Below are positions 1-8,589 of a stretch of 42,372 bases of DNA, piece after piece (positions within the stretch are counted from its first letter, which is position 1; every line of letters starts with the position of its first letter). Made by a program: the position numbers and the translations under genes. Source of the DNA: Micrococcales bacterium (lineage in GTDB: Bacteria; Actinomycetota; Actinomycetes; Actinomycetales; Cellulomonadaceae); contig WRMB01000035.1 in NCBI GenBank assembly GCA_009777345.1, forward strand, positions 1-42,372, read 5' to 3'. The notes under the pieces are model-generated. The model had not been told where the DNA came from, did no database searches, and worked only from the letters and a program-made list of their open reading frames with translations.

Positions 1-25
1 GACGCGCAGTGGCGGTGCCTGATGT

Positions 26-424
26 GTGGTTGTCATCCCCCCCGCGCGGTCGTTGGAGGATGTGTGCGAAACGGCCCGGCGCGACGCAGTCGTGCGCGAA
101 ACGGCCCGGCACGACGCAGTCGTGCGCGAAACGGCCTGGCGCGACGAGGTCGCGCGCGTCGCGGCGCTGGCCCGCATCGATCTGGTGCCCGACGAGCTGG
201 ACCGGCTGGCAGGCGATCTGGAGGTGATCGTGCAGGCGGTGGCCCAGGTCTCGCAGGTCGCCACCGCGGACGTCCCGGCGACCAGCCACCCGGTGCCGCT
301 GTCCAACGTGTTCCGTCCTGACGTGCCGGTGGCCCCGCTGGACCGCGACGAGGTCCTGGCCGCGGCCCCGGAAGCCGCCGACGGCATGTTCGTGGTGCCG
401 CAGATCCTGGGGGAGGACGCCTGA
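26..424 (+). CDS. gatC: Aspartyl/glutamyl-tRNA amidotransferase subunit C
   Basis: Small structural subunit of the GatCAB complex, which amidates misacylated Glu-tRNA(Gln)/Asp-tRNA(Asn); it wraps around GatA and stabilises it. The conserved family core begins at [16 protein letters not shown] and runs to the C-terminal VPQIL, about 100 residues, the usual GatC length. The open frame extends ~35 residues further upstream because of three in-frame 30-bp repeats (61-150). The start is therefore unclear: GTG 26, 62, 92 and 122 are all in frame. A GGAGGA at 55-60 sits too close to GTG 62 and too far from GTG 122. The stop overlaps the gatA start as ATGA, so the genes are translationally coupled. 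Family assignment is secure; the N-terminus is not. Confidence 0.85.
   Translation: MVVIPPARSLEDVCETARRDAVVRETARHDAVVRETAWRDEVARVAALARIDLVPDELDRLAGDLEVIVQAVAQVSQVATADVPATSHPVPLSNVFRPDVPVAPLDRDEVLAAAPEAADGMFVVPQILGEDA
61..150 (+). repeat. Three tandem 30-bp in-frame repeats at the gatC 5' end
   Basis: Units at 61-90, 91-120 and 121-150 differ at only a few positions. Each encodes ten residues of the type [10 protein letters not shown]. The third unit grades into the conserved GatC N-terminus ([13 protein letters not shown]), so the extra copies look like duplications of the genuine start region, each carrying its own possible GTG start. Confidence 0.9.
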
Positions 425-1938
425 TGACCGACCTGGTCCGCCTGTCCGCCGCCCAGCTGGCCCAGGCCCTGACCGGCGGCCAGGTGAGCAGCGTCGAAGC
501 CACCCAGGCCCACCTGGACCGCATCGCCGCCGTCGACCCCGCGGTGCACGCCTTCTTGCACGTCAGCGCCGACGCGGCGCTGGACACCGCCCGGGCGGTC
601 GACCGGGCCCGGGGTGCCGGTGACGACCTGCACCCGCTGGCCGGTGTGCCGATCGCGGTCAAGGACGTCGTGGTGACCCGGGGGCAGCCGACCACCGCCG
701 GGTCGCGCATCCTCGAAGGCTGGGTCCCGCCCTACGACGCGACCATCGTTACCAAGATCAAGGCCGCGGGCCTGCCGGTCCTGGGGAAGACCAACATGGA
801 CGAGTTCGCGATGGGCTCGTCCACCGAGCACTCCGGGTACGGCAACACGCACAACCCGTGGGACCTGGACCGCATCCCCGGCGGGTCCGGCGGCGGTTCT
901 GCCGCGGCGGTCGCCGCCTTCGAGGCGCCGCTGGCCATCGGGACCGACACGGGCGGTTCGATCCGCCAGCCGGCGTCGGTCACCGGCACGGTCGGGGTCA
1001 AGCCGACCTACGGGTCGGTGTCCCGCTACGGGCTGATCGCCCTGGCGTCGTCGCTGGACCAGGCCGGCCCGGTGACCCGCACGGTGCTCGACGCGGCCTG
1101 GTTGCACCAGCTGATCGGCGGGCACGACCCGTTGGACTCGACGTCGCTGACCGACCCGGTGCCGGACTGCGTCGCCGCGGCCGGCGCCGGTGCCGCCGGC
1201 GACCTGACGGGGCTGCGCGTGGGCGTCATCACCGAGCTGGGCGGTGAGGGTTACCAGCCGGGGGTGCTGGCCCGTTTCCGTGAGACGCTCGACCTGCTCA
1301 CCGGGGCGGGTGCCGAGCTGGTCGAGGTCTCGTGCCCCCACCTCGACTACGCCCTGGGCGCCTACTACCTCATCCTCCCGGCCGAGGCCAGCAGCAACCT
1401 CGCCAAGTTCGACGGGATGCGTTTCGGCCTGCGGGTCACCCCGGAGTCCGGCTCGGTGACCACCGAACGGGTCATGGCCGCCACGCGCGGCCAAGGCTTC
1501 GGCGACGAGGTCAAGCGGCGCATCATCCTGGGTACCTACGCGCTCTCCGCCGGGTACTACGACGCGTACTACGGATCGGCGCAGAAGGTCCGCACCCTGA
1601 TCCAGCGCGATTTCGCGGCGGCTTTCGAGCGGGTGGACGTCCTGGTCTCGCCGACCGTCCCGACTACGGCGTTCCGGCTGGGCGAGAAGCTGGACGACCC
1701 GCTGGCGATGTACCTGAACGACGTGGCCACCATCCCGGCGAACCTGGCGGGTATACCCGGTATCTCCGTCCCGGCGGGACTGTCGGACGACGGCCTGCCG
1801 GTCGGTTTCCAGGTGCTCGCCCCGGTCCGGGCCGACGACCGTCTGTACCGGGTGGGCGCCGCGGTGGAGGCGGCGCTGGAGTCCCGCTGGGGCGGCCCGC
1901 TGCTGGCCCAGGCACCCGAGCTGGAGGTGGCCCGATGA
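424..1938 (+). CDS. gatA: Aspartyl/glutamyl-tRNA amidotransferase subunit A
   Basis: Glutaminase/amidase subunit of GatCAB: it hydrolyses glutamine and passes ammonia to GatB. At 504 aa it has the family's usual length. It carries the amidase signature with the Ser-cisSer-Lys triad: Lys80 (GVPIAVKD), the cis-Ser in IPGGSGGGS (Ser155) and the nucleophile Ser179 ([13 protein letters not shown]). These match the spacing known for GatA enzymes. The ATG overlaps the gatC stop (ATGA) and its own stop overlaps the gatB ATG in the same way, giving one tightly coupled gatCAB operon. Nothing appears truncated. Actinobacteria generally lack glutaminyl-tRNA synthetase, so the operon is expected to be essential. 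Confidence 0.97.
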   Translation: MTDLVRLSAAQLAQALTGGQVSSVEATQAHLDRIAAVDPAVHAFLHVSADAALDTARAVDRARGAGDDLHPLAGVPIAVKDVVVTRGQPTTAGSRILEGWVPPYDATIVTKIKAAGLPVLGKTNMDEFAMGSSTEHSGYGNTHNPWDLDRIPGGSGGGSAAAVAAFEAPLAIGTDTGGSIRQPASVTGTVGVKPTYGSVSRYGLIALASSLDQAGPVTRTVLDAAWLHQLIGGHDPLDSTSLTDPVPDCVAAAGAGAAGDLTGLRVGVITELGGEGYQPGVLARFRETLDLLTGAGAELVEVSCPHLDYALGAYYLILPAEASSNLAKFDGMRFGLRVTPESGSVTTERVMAATRGQGFGDEVKRRIILGTYALSAGYYDAYYGSAQKVRTLIQRDFAAAFERVDVLVSPTVPTTAFRLGEKLDDPLAMYLNDVATIPANLAGIPGISVPAGLSDDGLPVGFQVLAPVRADDRLYRVGAAVEAALESRWGGPLLAQAPELEVAR

Positions 1939-3452
1939 CCGCGCAGACCACGGGGTCGACGCTGGTGGACTACGACGACGCGGTGCGCCGTTACGACCCG
2001 GTGCTGGGCATCGAGGTGCACGTCGAGCTGGGTACCCGCACCAAGATGTTCGACGGGGCGCCGCAGTCGTTCGGTGCCGAGCCGAACACCCAGATCACCC
2101 CGGTCAGCCTGGGCCTGCCCGGTGCCCTGCCCGCGGTCAACGGCACCGCGGTGGAGTACGCGATCCGCATCGGGCTGGCGTTGAACTGCACCATCGCCGC
2201 CTCGTGCCGTTTCGCCCGGAAGAACTACTTCTACCCGGACGTGCCGAAGAACTTCCAGACCTCCCAGTACGACGAACCGATCGCCGCCGAGGGATGGGTG
2301 GATGTCGAGCTGGCCGACGGCACCACGTTCCGCGTCGAGATCGAGCGGGCCCATATGGAGGAGGACGCCGGGAAGAATGTGCACATCGGCGGTGAGGGTG
2401 GGCGCATCCACGGTGCGGAATACTCCCTGGTCGACTACAACCGGGCCGGGGTGCCGCTGGTCGAGATCGTCACCAAGCCCATCGCAGGAGCGGGCGACCG
2501 TGCCCCCGAGGTGGCCCGCGCCTACGTGCAGACCCTGCGCGATATGTTCCGGGCCCTGGGTGTCTCCGAAGCCCGTATGGAACGCGGTAACGTGCGCGCC
2601 GACGTCAACGTGTCGCTGCGCCCCAGCCCAGACGCCCCGCTGGGTACCCGCACCGAGACCAAGAACGTCAACTCGTTCCGGGCCGTCGAACGCGCCGTGC
2701 GCTACGAGATCTGCCGTCAGGCCGCCCTGCTCGACGCCGGGCAGGCCGTGGTCCAGGAGACCCGCCACTGGCACGAGGACAACGGCACCACCAGTCCCGG
2801 CCGGATCAAGTCCGACGCTGAGGACTACCGCTACTTCCCCGAGCCGGACCTGGTACCGATCGTGCCCAGCCGGGAGTGGGTGGAGCAGATCCGGGCCGCC
2901 CTGCCCGAGCTGCCCGCCGCCCGTCGCCGCCGCCTGGCGACCGAGTGGGGCTACGCCGACGCCGAGATGCGCGACGTGGTCAACGCCGGTGCGATCGAGC
3001 TCATCGCGTCAACCGTCGCCGCCGGGGCCACCCCCGCCGCGGCCCGCAAGTGGTGGATGGGCGAGCTGGCCCGCACCGCCAAGGACCGCGAGGTCGAGCT
3101 CGAAGCCCTACCGATCACCCCCACCCAGATCGGGGCTCTGCAGCAGCTGGTCGACGACGGCACCCTGACCGACAAGCTGGCCCGTCAGGTCCTCGAAGGC
3201 GTCCTGGCCGGTGAGGGCGACCCGGCCCAGGTGGTCGCCGCCCGCGGCCTGGCCGTGGTCTCCGACAACGGCCCCCTGCTGGAGGCGATCGACGCCGCCC
3301 TGGCCGCCCAGCCCGATATCGCCGCCAAGATCCGCGGCGGCAACCTGGGCCCGGTCGGCGCCATCATCGGCGCCGTCATGAAAGCCACCCGCGGCCAGGC
3401 CGACGCTGCCCGGGTGCGCGAGCTCGTCGTCCAGCGCGTCACCGAAGGCTGA
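1935..3452 (+). CDS. gatB: Aspartyl/glutamyl-tRNA amidotransferase subunit B
   Basis: Kinase/amidotransferase subunit of GatCAB, 505 aa. It binds the misacylated tRNA, phosphorylates the side-chain carboxylate and transfers ammonia from GatA. The family opening [13 protein letters not shown] is followed by the catalytic cradle motifs ([46 protein letters not shown]). A C-terminal helical/YqeY-like tail domain ends in [20 protein letters not shown]. The ATG at 1935 was chosen over upstream in-frame codons because it overlaps the gatA stop as ATGA and the homologous region starts about 20 residues later. It is the last gene of the gatCAB operon. Confidence 0.97.
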   Translation: MTAQTTGSTLVDYDDAVRRYDPVLGIEVHVELGTRTKMFDGAPQSFGAEPNTQITPVSLGLPGALPAVNGTAVEYAIRIGLALNCTIAASCRFARKNYFYPDVPKNFQTSQYDEPIAAEGWVDVELADGTTFRVEIERAHMEEDAGKNVHIGGEGGRIHGAEYSLVDYNRAGVPLVEIVTKPIAGAGDRAPEVARAYVQTLRDMFRALGVSEARMERGNVRADVNVSLRPSPDAPLGTRTETKNVNSFRAVERAVRYEICRQAALLDAGQAVVQETRHWHEDNGTTSPGRIKSDAEDYRYFPEPDLVPIVPSREWVEQIRAALPELPAARRRRLATEWGYADAEMRDVVNAGAIELIASTVAAGATPAAARKWWMGELARTAKDREVELEALPITPTQIGALQQLVDDGTLTDKLARQVLEGVLAGEGDPAQVVAARGLAVVSDNGPLLEAIDAALAAQPDIAAKIRGGNLGPVGAIIGAVMKATRGQADAARVRELVVQRVTEG

Positions 3453-3526
3453 GTTTTTGGCTCGACACCTGGGCCAGAGAGGTTGTCCTGCCTTGATATG
3501 CTTGATCTTTCGGGGAGGAGAACACG

Positions 3527-4246
3527 TTGGACGATCTGCTGGAACGTGTCGAGGCGTGGCACCGAGCATCACAGCACAAGAAGATCATCAAGGCTGTCGA
3601 GGGTATCCCCGCCGAGCGTCGCGGGTATGAGCTGACCGGCCTGCTGGCGCGAGCGTTGATCAACGTCGGTGACCGTGGCCGCGGGGAGTTCGCGGTGCGG
3701 TCCCGTGAGGCGTTGAGGCTTCTTGAGTCTGTGTCGGCCCAGGGCGAGGACGACTGGGTGTGGCACTACCAGATGGGCGTGGTGCTCGTCAAGCTCGAGT
3801 GCGGTCACGAGGCAGAAGACCACCTGCTGCGCTGTCTCGCCCTGGATGGGCCGTCAGAAGACGTCCACCCGATTCTCGAGCAGGCCCGCGAGGACGTCGC
3901 CGCACGTCGGGCGCACGCCGAGGAGGTGTGCGCGCACTTTCCGCCGCCCGGCCCCAAGGATGAGGTGCTGCACCTGCTGTTCACGGCTGATGAAGAGTCC
4001 GCGCGTACCGCGGCCGCCGCCGTCGAGAGGAACGGCTACACCATCTCCGAAGTCATTTCCGCCAGAGCTGCGGGTATGCGGCGTCAGGCCGGTCGAAAAG
4101 GATGGGTGGTCGTCGCTGTCCGTCGTGACGTGACGGTCACCCCGGAGTACCTCTACACCACACGTGCCTTCTTCGAGTCGCTCGCGCTCAGGGTCTCGGG
4201 CGGCGCCTACGACGGCTGGGAGGCCGATGCCTGGCGAGCCGAGTGA
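3527..4246 (+). CDS. TPR-like protein with C-terminal RraB-type domain
   Basis: A 239-aa cytoplasmic protein. The first ~130 residues are helical and TPR-like (WHYQMGVVLVKLECGHEAEDHLLRCLAL resembles a TPR helix pair). The last ~100 residues resemble the RraB/DUF695 fold, ending in the characteristic YDGWEA motif (GGAYDGWEADAW). RraB in proteobacteria inhibits RNase E; whether that applies here is not known. The TTG start is fixed by a strong GGGGAGGAG at 3512-3520, 6 nt upstream; no better ATG exists nearby. The gene stands alone, converging on mscL with a 12-nt gap. The domain calls are by motif only, so function is left open. Confidence 0.7.
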   Translation: MDDLLERVEAWHRASQHKKIIKAVEGIPAERRGYELTGLLARALINVGDRGRGEFAVRSREALRLLESVSAQGEDDWVWHYQMGVVLVKLECGHEAEDHLLRCLALDGPSEDVHPILEQAREDVAARRAHAEEVCAHFPPPGPKDEVLHLLFTADEESARTAAAAVERNGYTISEVISARAAGMRRQAGRKGWVVVAVRRDVTVTPEYLYTTRAFFESLALRVSGGAYDGWEADAWRAE

Positions 4247-4258
4247 AGACTGACGGCC

Positions 4259-4612
4259 TCACTTCTTGGCCAGGGCGTCGCGGATCTCGGTGAGCAGCTC
4301 GACCTCGGTGGGGCCGGGTTCGTCTTTGGACGGGAAGAACCGCTCGCGGGCCTTGGTGAAGGGCAGCACGATGCCGAAGTACACCACGGTGGCGAGCAGC
4401 CCGAACGCGATGACGGCGTTGAGGAAGGGGGCGAGGTCGACGCCGCCGACGACGACCGCACCGACCTGCTCGGCGCCGAACAGCTGGCCGACGGTGTCGG
4501 TGAGAAGCTTGGTGAAGCTCTCGACGACGCTGGCGAAGGCCACGCCTATGACGAACGCCACGGCCAGCTCGACGAGGTTCCCGCGCAGCAGGAACGCCTT
4601 GAAACCACTCAC
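4259..4612 (-). CDS. mscL: Large-conductance mechanosensitive channel MscL
   Basis: Homopentameric inner-membrane safety valve that opens under membrane tension during hypo-osmotic shock. The 117-aa product has the MscL layout: amphipathic N-terminus GFKAFLLRGN, TM1 (VELAVAFVIGVAFASVVESF), periplasmic loop, TM2 (APFLNAVIAFGLLATVVYFGIV) and a C-terminal charged helix (TEVELLTEIRDALAKK). I chose GTG 4612 because AGGAG lies at 4620-4624 (7-nt spacing) and it gives the standard N-terminus. The longer frame from 4645 would add 11 proline-rich residues. It is monocistronic and converges on the RraB-like gene. Confidence 0.95.
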   Translation of the reverse strand: MSGFKAFLLRGNLVELAVAFVIGVAFASVVESFTKLLTDTVGQLFGAEQVGAVVVGGVDLAPFLNAVIAFGLLATVVYFGIVLPFTKARERFFPSKDEPGPTEVELLTEIRDALAKK

Positions 4613-4747
4613 TGGAGGTCTCCTCGGGTGGGGGAGTGCGGACACCCGTGACGCTAGCGCCCGCCCGAGGCTCCCGCCGCTCCCGCGGGGGTGGAACTGG
4701 GCGCATCGGACACATCGGACGCGCGAGATGCGTAGGATGGTCTGTCA

Positions 4748-5389
4748 GTGACTGACCGGCCGACCCCGATCTGGCGGAGTGCACTGGTGGAACAGATGGA
4801 ACCGCCGACCCTGACCGGCGAGATGCTCGTCCTACGGCCCTTCGAGGAGCAGGACGTCGACGCGATCCTGGAGATCTCCAACGACCCGGAAGCCCAACGG
4901 CTGTCCGGCGTGCACCAGACACTGACCCGGGGCGAGGCGGTGCGGCTCATCGCCGACTCGGCGCAGTGCAACGACCGGTTGGCGCTGGCGGTGCGGACCA
5001 TCGTCCAGGACGTCGTCGTCGGCGAGATCGTGCTGGACGAGATCGACTGGACGACGAGCTCGGCCTGGTTGGCGCTGGAGCTGCGGCCGGCGTACCGGGC
5101 GCGCGGCTACGGCACGGAGGCGGTCGTGCTCATGCTCGAGCTGGCCTTCGACGAGTTCGGGCTGCACCGGGTCGGCGTCAGCGTGCCCGCGGTCAACCAC
5201 CGCGCCCGGGCGATGTACGAGAGCCTCGGGTTCCGCATGGACGGGCGGCTGCGCGACGCCCACCGTGACGGTGACGGCTGGTGCGACGCGGTGCTGATGA
5301 GCCTGCTGGCCGACGAGTTCCGCGCCGCCTACCCGGTCCGTCCCCCCGAGCACGTCATCCAGCGTTCACCCCGCCAGCCGACCAGGTAG
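4748..5389 (+). CDS. GNAT family N-acetyltransferase (RimJ/RimL-like)
   Basis: A 213-aa acetyl-CoA-dependent transferase. After a ~25-residue lead it reads LVLRPFEEQDVDAILEI (RimJ-type beta1/alpha1), then LELRPAYRARGYGTEAV, whose R-A-R-G-Y-G is the pyrophosphate-binding loop of motif A, then VNHRARAMYESLGFRMDGRLRDA, the typical motif B of RimL/SpeG relatives. The substrate cannot be read from sequence; ribosomal-protein N-termini or small amines are the usual targets. The start is GTG 4748 and a possible -10 TAGGAT lies at 4733-4738. It is followed 37 nt later by a dehydrogenase in the same direction. Confidence 0.85.
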   Translation: MTDRPTPIWRSALVEQMEPPTLTGEMLVLRPFEEQDVDAILEISNDPEAQRLSGVHQTLTRGEAVRLIADSAQCNDRLALAVRTIVQDVVVGEIVLDEIDWTTSSAWLALELRPAYRARGYGTEAVVLMLELAFDEFGLHRVGVSVPAVNHRARAMYESLGFRMDGRLRDAHRDGDGWCDAVLMSLLADEFRAAYPVRPPEHVIQRSPRQPTR

Positions 5390-5426
5390 CGCCGACCGGG
5401 CGGACTCTACTGGCAGACTCTGGGTC

Positions 5427-6380
5427 GTGCTGACGCCGACGATGACGGTGACGATCCCCGACGACGACCTCATGGCCCGGCTGGCCGATCTGCAGGACCG
5501 GTTCGAGCTGGTGCCCTGGGACCTGCTCGGCCCGCTGCCCGACGACGTGGCGTCCCGGGTGGACGTCGTCGTCATCGGTCACTACTGGATCGACCTGCCG
5601 CGCTGGGAACGGCTGGCCACCGTGCCGAACCTGCGTTGCGTGCTGCTGCCCTCGGCCGGGTTCGAGCACGCCCTGCCGTACGTCCCGCCGCACGTCACCT
5701 TGTGCAGCGGCCGGGGCGTGCACTCGACCGGCACGGCCGAGCTGGCCATGACCCTGCTGCTCGCCGCCCAGCGCGGCCTGCCCGACGCGGTGGCCGCCCA
5801 GCAGCAGGGCCGCTGGCACAACCCGTTCGGCCCGGCGCTGGCCGACCGGCGGGTGCTCGTCGTCGGTGCCGGGTCGGTCGCGTCGGCGCTGGTCGCCCGG
5901 CTGCGACCGTTCGAGGTGACCGTCACTCAGGTCGCCCGGACGGCCCGGCCCCGCGGTCACGACGGTCCGGTCCACGGCATCGACGAGCTCGGTGCCCTGC
6001 TGCCCGACGCGGACGTCGTGGTGCTCACCGTCCCGCTCGATGCCAGCACCGAGCACCTGCTCGACGCCCCGGTGCTGGCCGCGCTGCCCGACGGCGCCCT
6101 GGTCGTCAACGTCGCCCGCGGCCGGGTGATCGACCAGGACGCCCTGCTGGCCGAGCTGCGTTCGGGTCGGCTGCGCGCCGCCCTGGACGTCACCGACCCC
6201 GAACCCCTGCCCCCCGACCACCCGCTGTGGTCGGCACCGAACACCCTGATCACCGCCCACCAGGGCGGTAACACCGACGCCACCGGCCCCCGGACCGCGG
6301 CCCTGATCCGCCGACAGCTCGGCCACCTGCTCGCCGCCGAGCCCCTGGAGAACGTCGTCCCTCGCCCGGGGACTGGGTAA
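5427..6380 (+). CDS. D-isomer-specific 2-hydroxyacid dehydrogenase
   Basis: NAD(P)-dependent oxidoreductase of the D-2-hydroxyacid dehydrogenase family, 317 aa. The Rossmann dinucleotide loop is VLVVGAGSVAS (residues 143-153; the third Gly is replaced by Ala). The catalytic residues are visible as Arg231 (NVARGRVID), Glu259 (DPEPLPPDHPLW) and His278 (TAHQGG). The substrate is unknown; sequences of this compact type are often annotated as phosphoglycerate-dehydrogenase-like or glyoxylate/hydroxypyruvate reductases. The start is GTG 5427, with a CAGACT -10-like box 7 nt upstream (5414-5419) that would give a leaderless mRNA; ATG 5442 is an alternative. Confidence 0.88.
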   Translation: MLTPTMTVTIPDDDLMARLADLQDRFELVPWDLLGPLPDDVASRVDVVVIGHYWIDLPRWERLATVPNLRCVLLPSAGFEHALPYVPPHVTLCSGRGVHSTGTAELAMTLLLAAQRGLPDAVAAQQQGRWHNPFGPALADRRVLVVGAGSVASALVARLRPFEVTVTQVARTARPRGHDGPVHGIDELGALLPDADVVVLTVPLDASTEHLLDAPVLAALPDGALVVNVARGRVIDQDALLAELRSGRLRAALDVTDPEPLPPDHPLWSAPNTLITAHQGGNTDATGPRTAALIRRQLGHLLAAEPLENVVPRPGTG

Positions 6381-6413
6381 CGTTGGGATGTCTGCCAGAG
6401 GAGGCATTCTGCG

Positions 6414-8276
6414 ATGAGCCGTCCGTTGCGTTCCCGTACCTCGACCCACGGTCGCACCATGGCCGGTGCCCGTTCCCTGTGGCGGGCCACCGGCATGACC
6501 GACGACGACTTCGGCAAGCCGATCGTCGCCGTCGCCAACTCGTTCACCCAGTTCGTGCCGGGTCACGTCCACCTCAAGGACATGGGCCAGCTGGTCGCTT
6601 CGGCGGTCCGCGAGGCCGGCGGTGTGGCATGCGAGTTCAACACCATCGCCGTGGACGACGGGATCGCCATGGGTCACGGCGGGATGCTCTACTCCCTGCC
6701 CAGCCGTGACCTCATCGCCGACTCCGTGGAGTACATGGTCAACGCGCACACCGCCGACGCCCTGGTCTGCGTCTCCAACTGCGACAAGATCACCCCCGGC
6801 ATGCTCATGGCGGCGCTGCGGCTGAACATCCCGACGGTCTTCGTCTCCGGTGGGCCGATGGAGGCGGGCCAGGCCGTCGTGGCCGACGGGGTGGCGCGCA
6901 AGCACCTGAACCTGATCGACGCCATCAACTACTCCGCCGACGACGCGGTGTCCGACGCGGGCCTGGGCCTGGTCGAGGCGTCGGCCTGCCCGACGTGCGG
7001 GTCGTGCTCTGGGATGTTCACCGCCAACTCGATGAACTGCCTGGTCGAAGCCCTGGGTCTGGCCCTGCCCGGTAACGGTTCGACCCTGGCGACGCACACC
7101 GCCCGGCGTGAGCTGTTCCTGGCCGCGGGCCGGCGCGTCGTCGAGCTGGCCCAGGCGTACTACGACGACGCGGACGACACGGTCGCCCCCCGGTCCATCG
7201 CCACCCAGGCCGCGTTCGCCAACGCCATGACCCTGGACGTGGCCATGGGCGGATCGACCAACACCGTGCTGCACATCCTGGCCGCGGCCCAGGAAGCGGG
7301 CGTCGACTTCACCCTGGCCGATATCGACGCCCTGTCGCGGCGGGTGCCGTGCCTGTCCAAGGTCGCCCCGAACCACCCGGACTTCCACATGGAGGACGTG
7401 CACCGGGCCGGCGGCGTCCCGGCGCTGCTCGGCGAGCTCGACCGAGCCGGGCTGCTCGACCGCTCGGTGCGCACGGTGCACGCCCCGGACCTGGACACGT
7501 GGCTGGCGGACTGGGACGTCCGCGGCGGCAAGGCCACCGACGAAGCGCTCGCGCTGTTCCACGCCGCCCCCGGCGGGGTACGCACCACCCAGGCGTTCTC
7601 CACGTCGAACGTGTGGGAGTCGCTGGACACCGACCCGGTCGACGGGTGCATCCGCGACGTGGCGCACGCCTACACCGCCGAGGGCGGCCTGGCCGTGCTG
7701 CACGGCAACCTCGCCGTCGACGGGGCGGTCATCAAGACCGCGGGGATCGACCCGTCGCTGTTCCGCTTCGTCGGCGAGGCGATCGTCTGCGAGTCCCAGG
7801 AAGAAGCCGTCGAGAAGATCCTGAACAAGCAGGTCAAGCCCGGTCACGTGGTCGTGGTGCGCTACGAGGGCCCGTCCGGCGGCCCAGGCATGCAGGAGAT
7901 GCTGTACCCGACGTCGTTCATCAAGGGCCGCGGCCTGGGTCAGGTGTGCGCCCTGATCACCGACGGCCGTTTCTCCGGCGGTTCGTCCGGCATCAGCGTG
8001 GGCCACGTCTCCCCGGAGGCCGCTGCTGGCGGTGTGATCGCCCTGGTCGAAGACGGCGACCAGATCGAGATCGACGTCCACGCCCGCCGGATCCACCTCG
8101 ACGTGCCGCAGGAGGTCCTGGACGTCCGCCGGGCCAGGATGGTCGCCTCGGACCGCCCCTGGCAGCCCATCACCCGCGACCGCGTCGTCTCCCCGGCCCT
8201 CCAGGCGTACGCCGCCATGGCCACCTCCGCCGACCGCGGCGCCGTCCGCGACGTCACCCTGATCCGTCGTCGCTGA
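6414..8276 (+). CDS. ilvD: Dihydroxy-acid dehydratase
   Basis: Iron-sulfur lyase of valine/leucine/isoleucine and pantothenate synthesis: it converts 2,3-dihydroxy-isovalerate or -methylvalerate to the 2-oxo acid. The 620-aa product closely follows the long E. coli-type enzyme ([34 protein letters not shown]). Cluster cysteines lie in [11 protein letters not shown] (Cys123) and [12 protein letters not shown] (Cys192, 195, 198), with [11 protein letters not shown] where shorter [2Fe-2S] enzymes have another Cys. The ATG is preceded by GAGGAGG at 6398-6404, 9 nt away. It appears monocistronic. A 50-bp piece of this gene (7413-7462) recurs in degenerate form at 10990-11039. Confidence 0.97.
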   Translation: MSRPLRSRTSTHGRTMAGARSLWRATGMTDDDFGKPIVAVANSFTQFVPGHVHLKDMGQLVASAVREAGGVACEFNTIAVDDGIAMGHGGMLYSLPSRDLIADSVEYMVNAHTADALVCVSNCDKITPGMLMAALRLNIPTVFVSGGPMEAGQAVVADGVARKHLNLIDAINYSADDAVSDAGLGLVEASACPTCGSCSGMFTANSMNCLVEALGLALPGNGSTLATHTARRELFLAAGRRVVELAQAYYDDADDTVAPRSIATQAAFANAMTLDVAMGGSTNTVLHILAAAQEAGVDFTLADIDALSRRVPCLSKVAPNHPDFHMEDVHRAGGVPALLGELDRAGLLDRSVRTVHAPDLDTWLADWDVRGGKATDEALALFHAAPGGVRTTQAFSTSNVWESLDTDPVDGCIRDVAHAYTAEGGLAVLHGNLAVDGAVIKTAGIDPSLFRFVGEAIVCESQEEAVEKILNKQVKPGHVVVVRYEGPSGGPGMQEMLYPTSFIKGRGLGQVCALITDGRFSGGSSGISVGHVSPEAAAGGVIALVEDGDQIEIDVHARRIHLDVPQEVLDVRRARMVASDRPWQPITRDRVVSPALQAYAAMATSADRGAVRDVTLIRRR

Positions 8277-8305
8277 ACCTGCCCCCTGAACCTGCCCCCT
8301 GAACC
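8274..8305. repeat. 13-bp tandem repeat over the ilvD stop codon
   Basis: The 13-bp unit TGAACCTGCCCCC starts at the ilvD TGA (8274), repeats at 8287 and begins a third time at 8300. Each unit restores a TGA, so the duplication leaves the protein unchanged. Confidence 0.9.
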
Positions 8306-8589
8306 GAGCAGGTATCGTCCGCATCGCTCACCCTCTCGTCCGCTTTCTCAGGGCATCCCGCCGACCACCCACCCGGAGGTCTCTCCTTCCCTCCTACCTC
8401 GCCCCCTTATCGGCCCACAAGTGGGAGGGGGGTCCGTCTCGCAGGTGCGTAGTCTCCGGACGGGCACGGCGGACAGCACCCCGTAGGCCGTCGGGCAAGC
8501 ATCCGCCTACCACCCGTCTGGCTCTCGGCCCACAGTGCCGCCTCGGTGAACGAGGCCTCACCTACACTCTCGATCGCGAAGGACCCTAA
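8306..8589. other. Intergenic region with small hairpins, no gene recognised
   Basis: I see no convincing reading frame. A GCCTCG/CGAGGC hairpin with a 5-nt loop lies at 8540-8556, in terminator position for the minus-strand ATPase gene but without a U tract. A longer potential fold pairs GTAGGC with GCCTAC around 8485-8513. No known RNA-family signature was recognised. Confidence 0.4.

Noticed and set aside
61..150. Possible CRISPR array
   Set aside because: The repeats are contiguous without spacers and are coding; no CRISPR or cas genes are seen anywhere in the window.
1332..1934. N-terminal extension of the gatB frame by ~200 codons
   Set aside because: It lies inside gatA; homology and the ATGA overlap place the start at 1935.
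3483..3502. Promoter for the TPR-RraB gene (TTGTCC...TATGCT)
   Set aside because: The spacer is only 8 bp; no -35 at a proper distance from TATGCT.
5355..8324. 989-codon open frame on the minus strand
   Set aside because: It is antisense to the dehydrogenase and ilvD genes; open only because of high GC, with no domain or ribosome site.
8306..8589. Structured RNA or riboswitch
   Set aside because: Some hairpins can be drawn, but no known family signature (SRP RNA, RNase P, 6C, tmRNA) is present.
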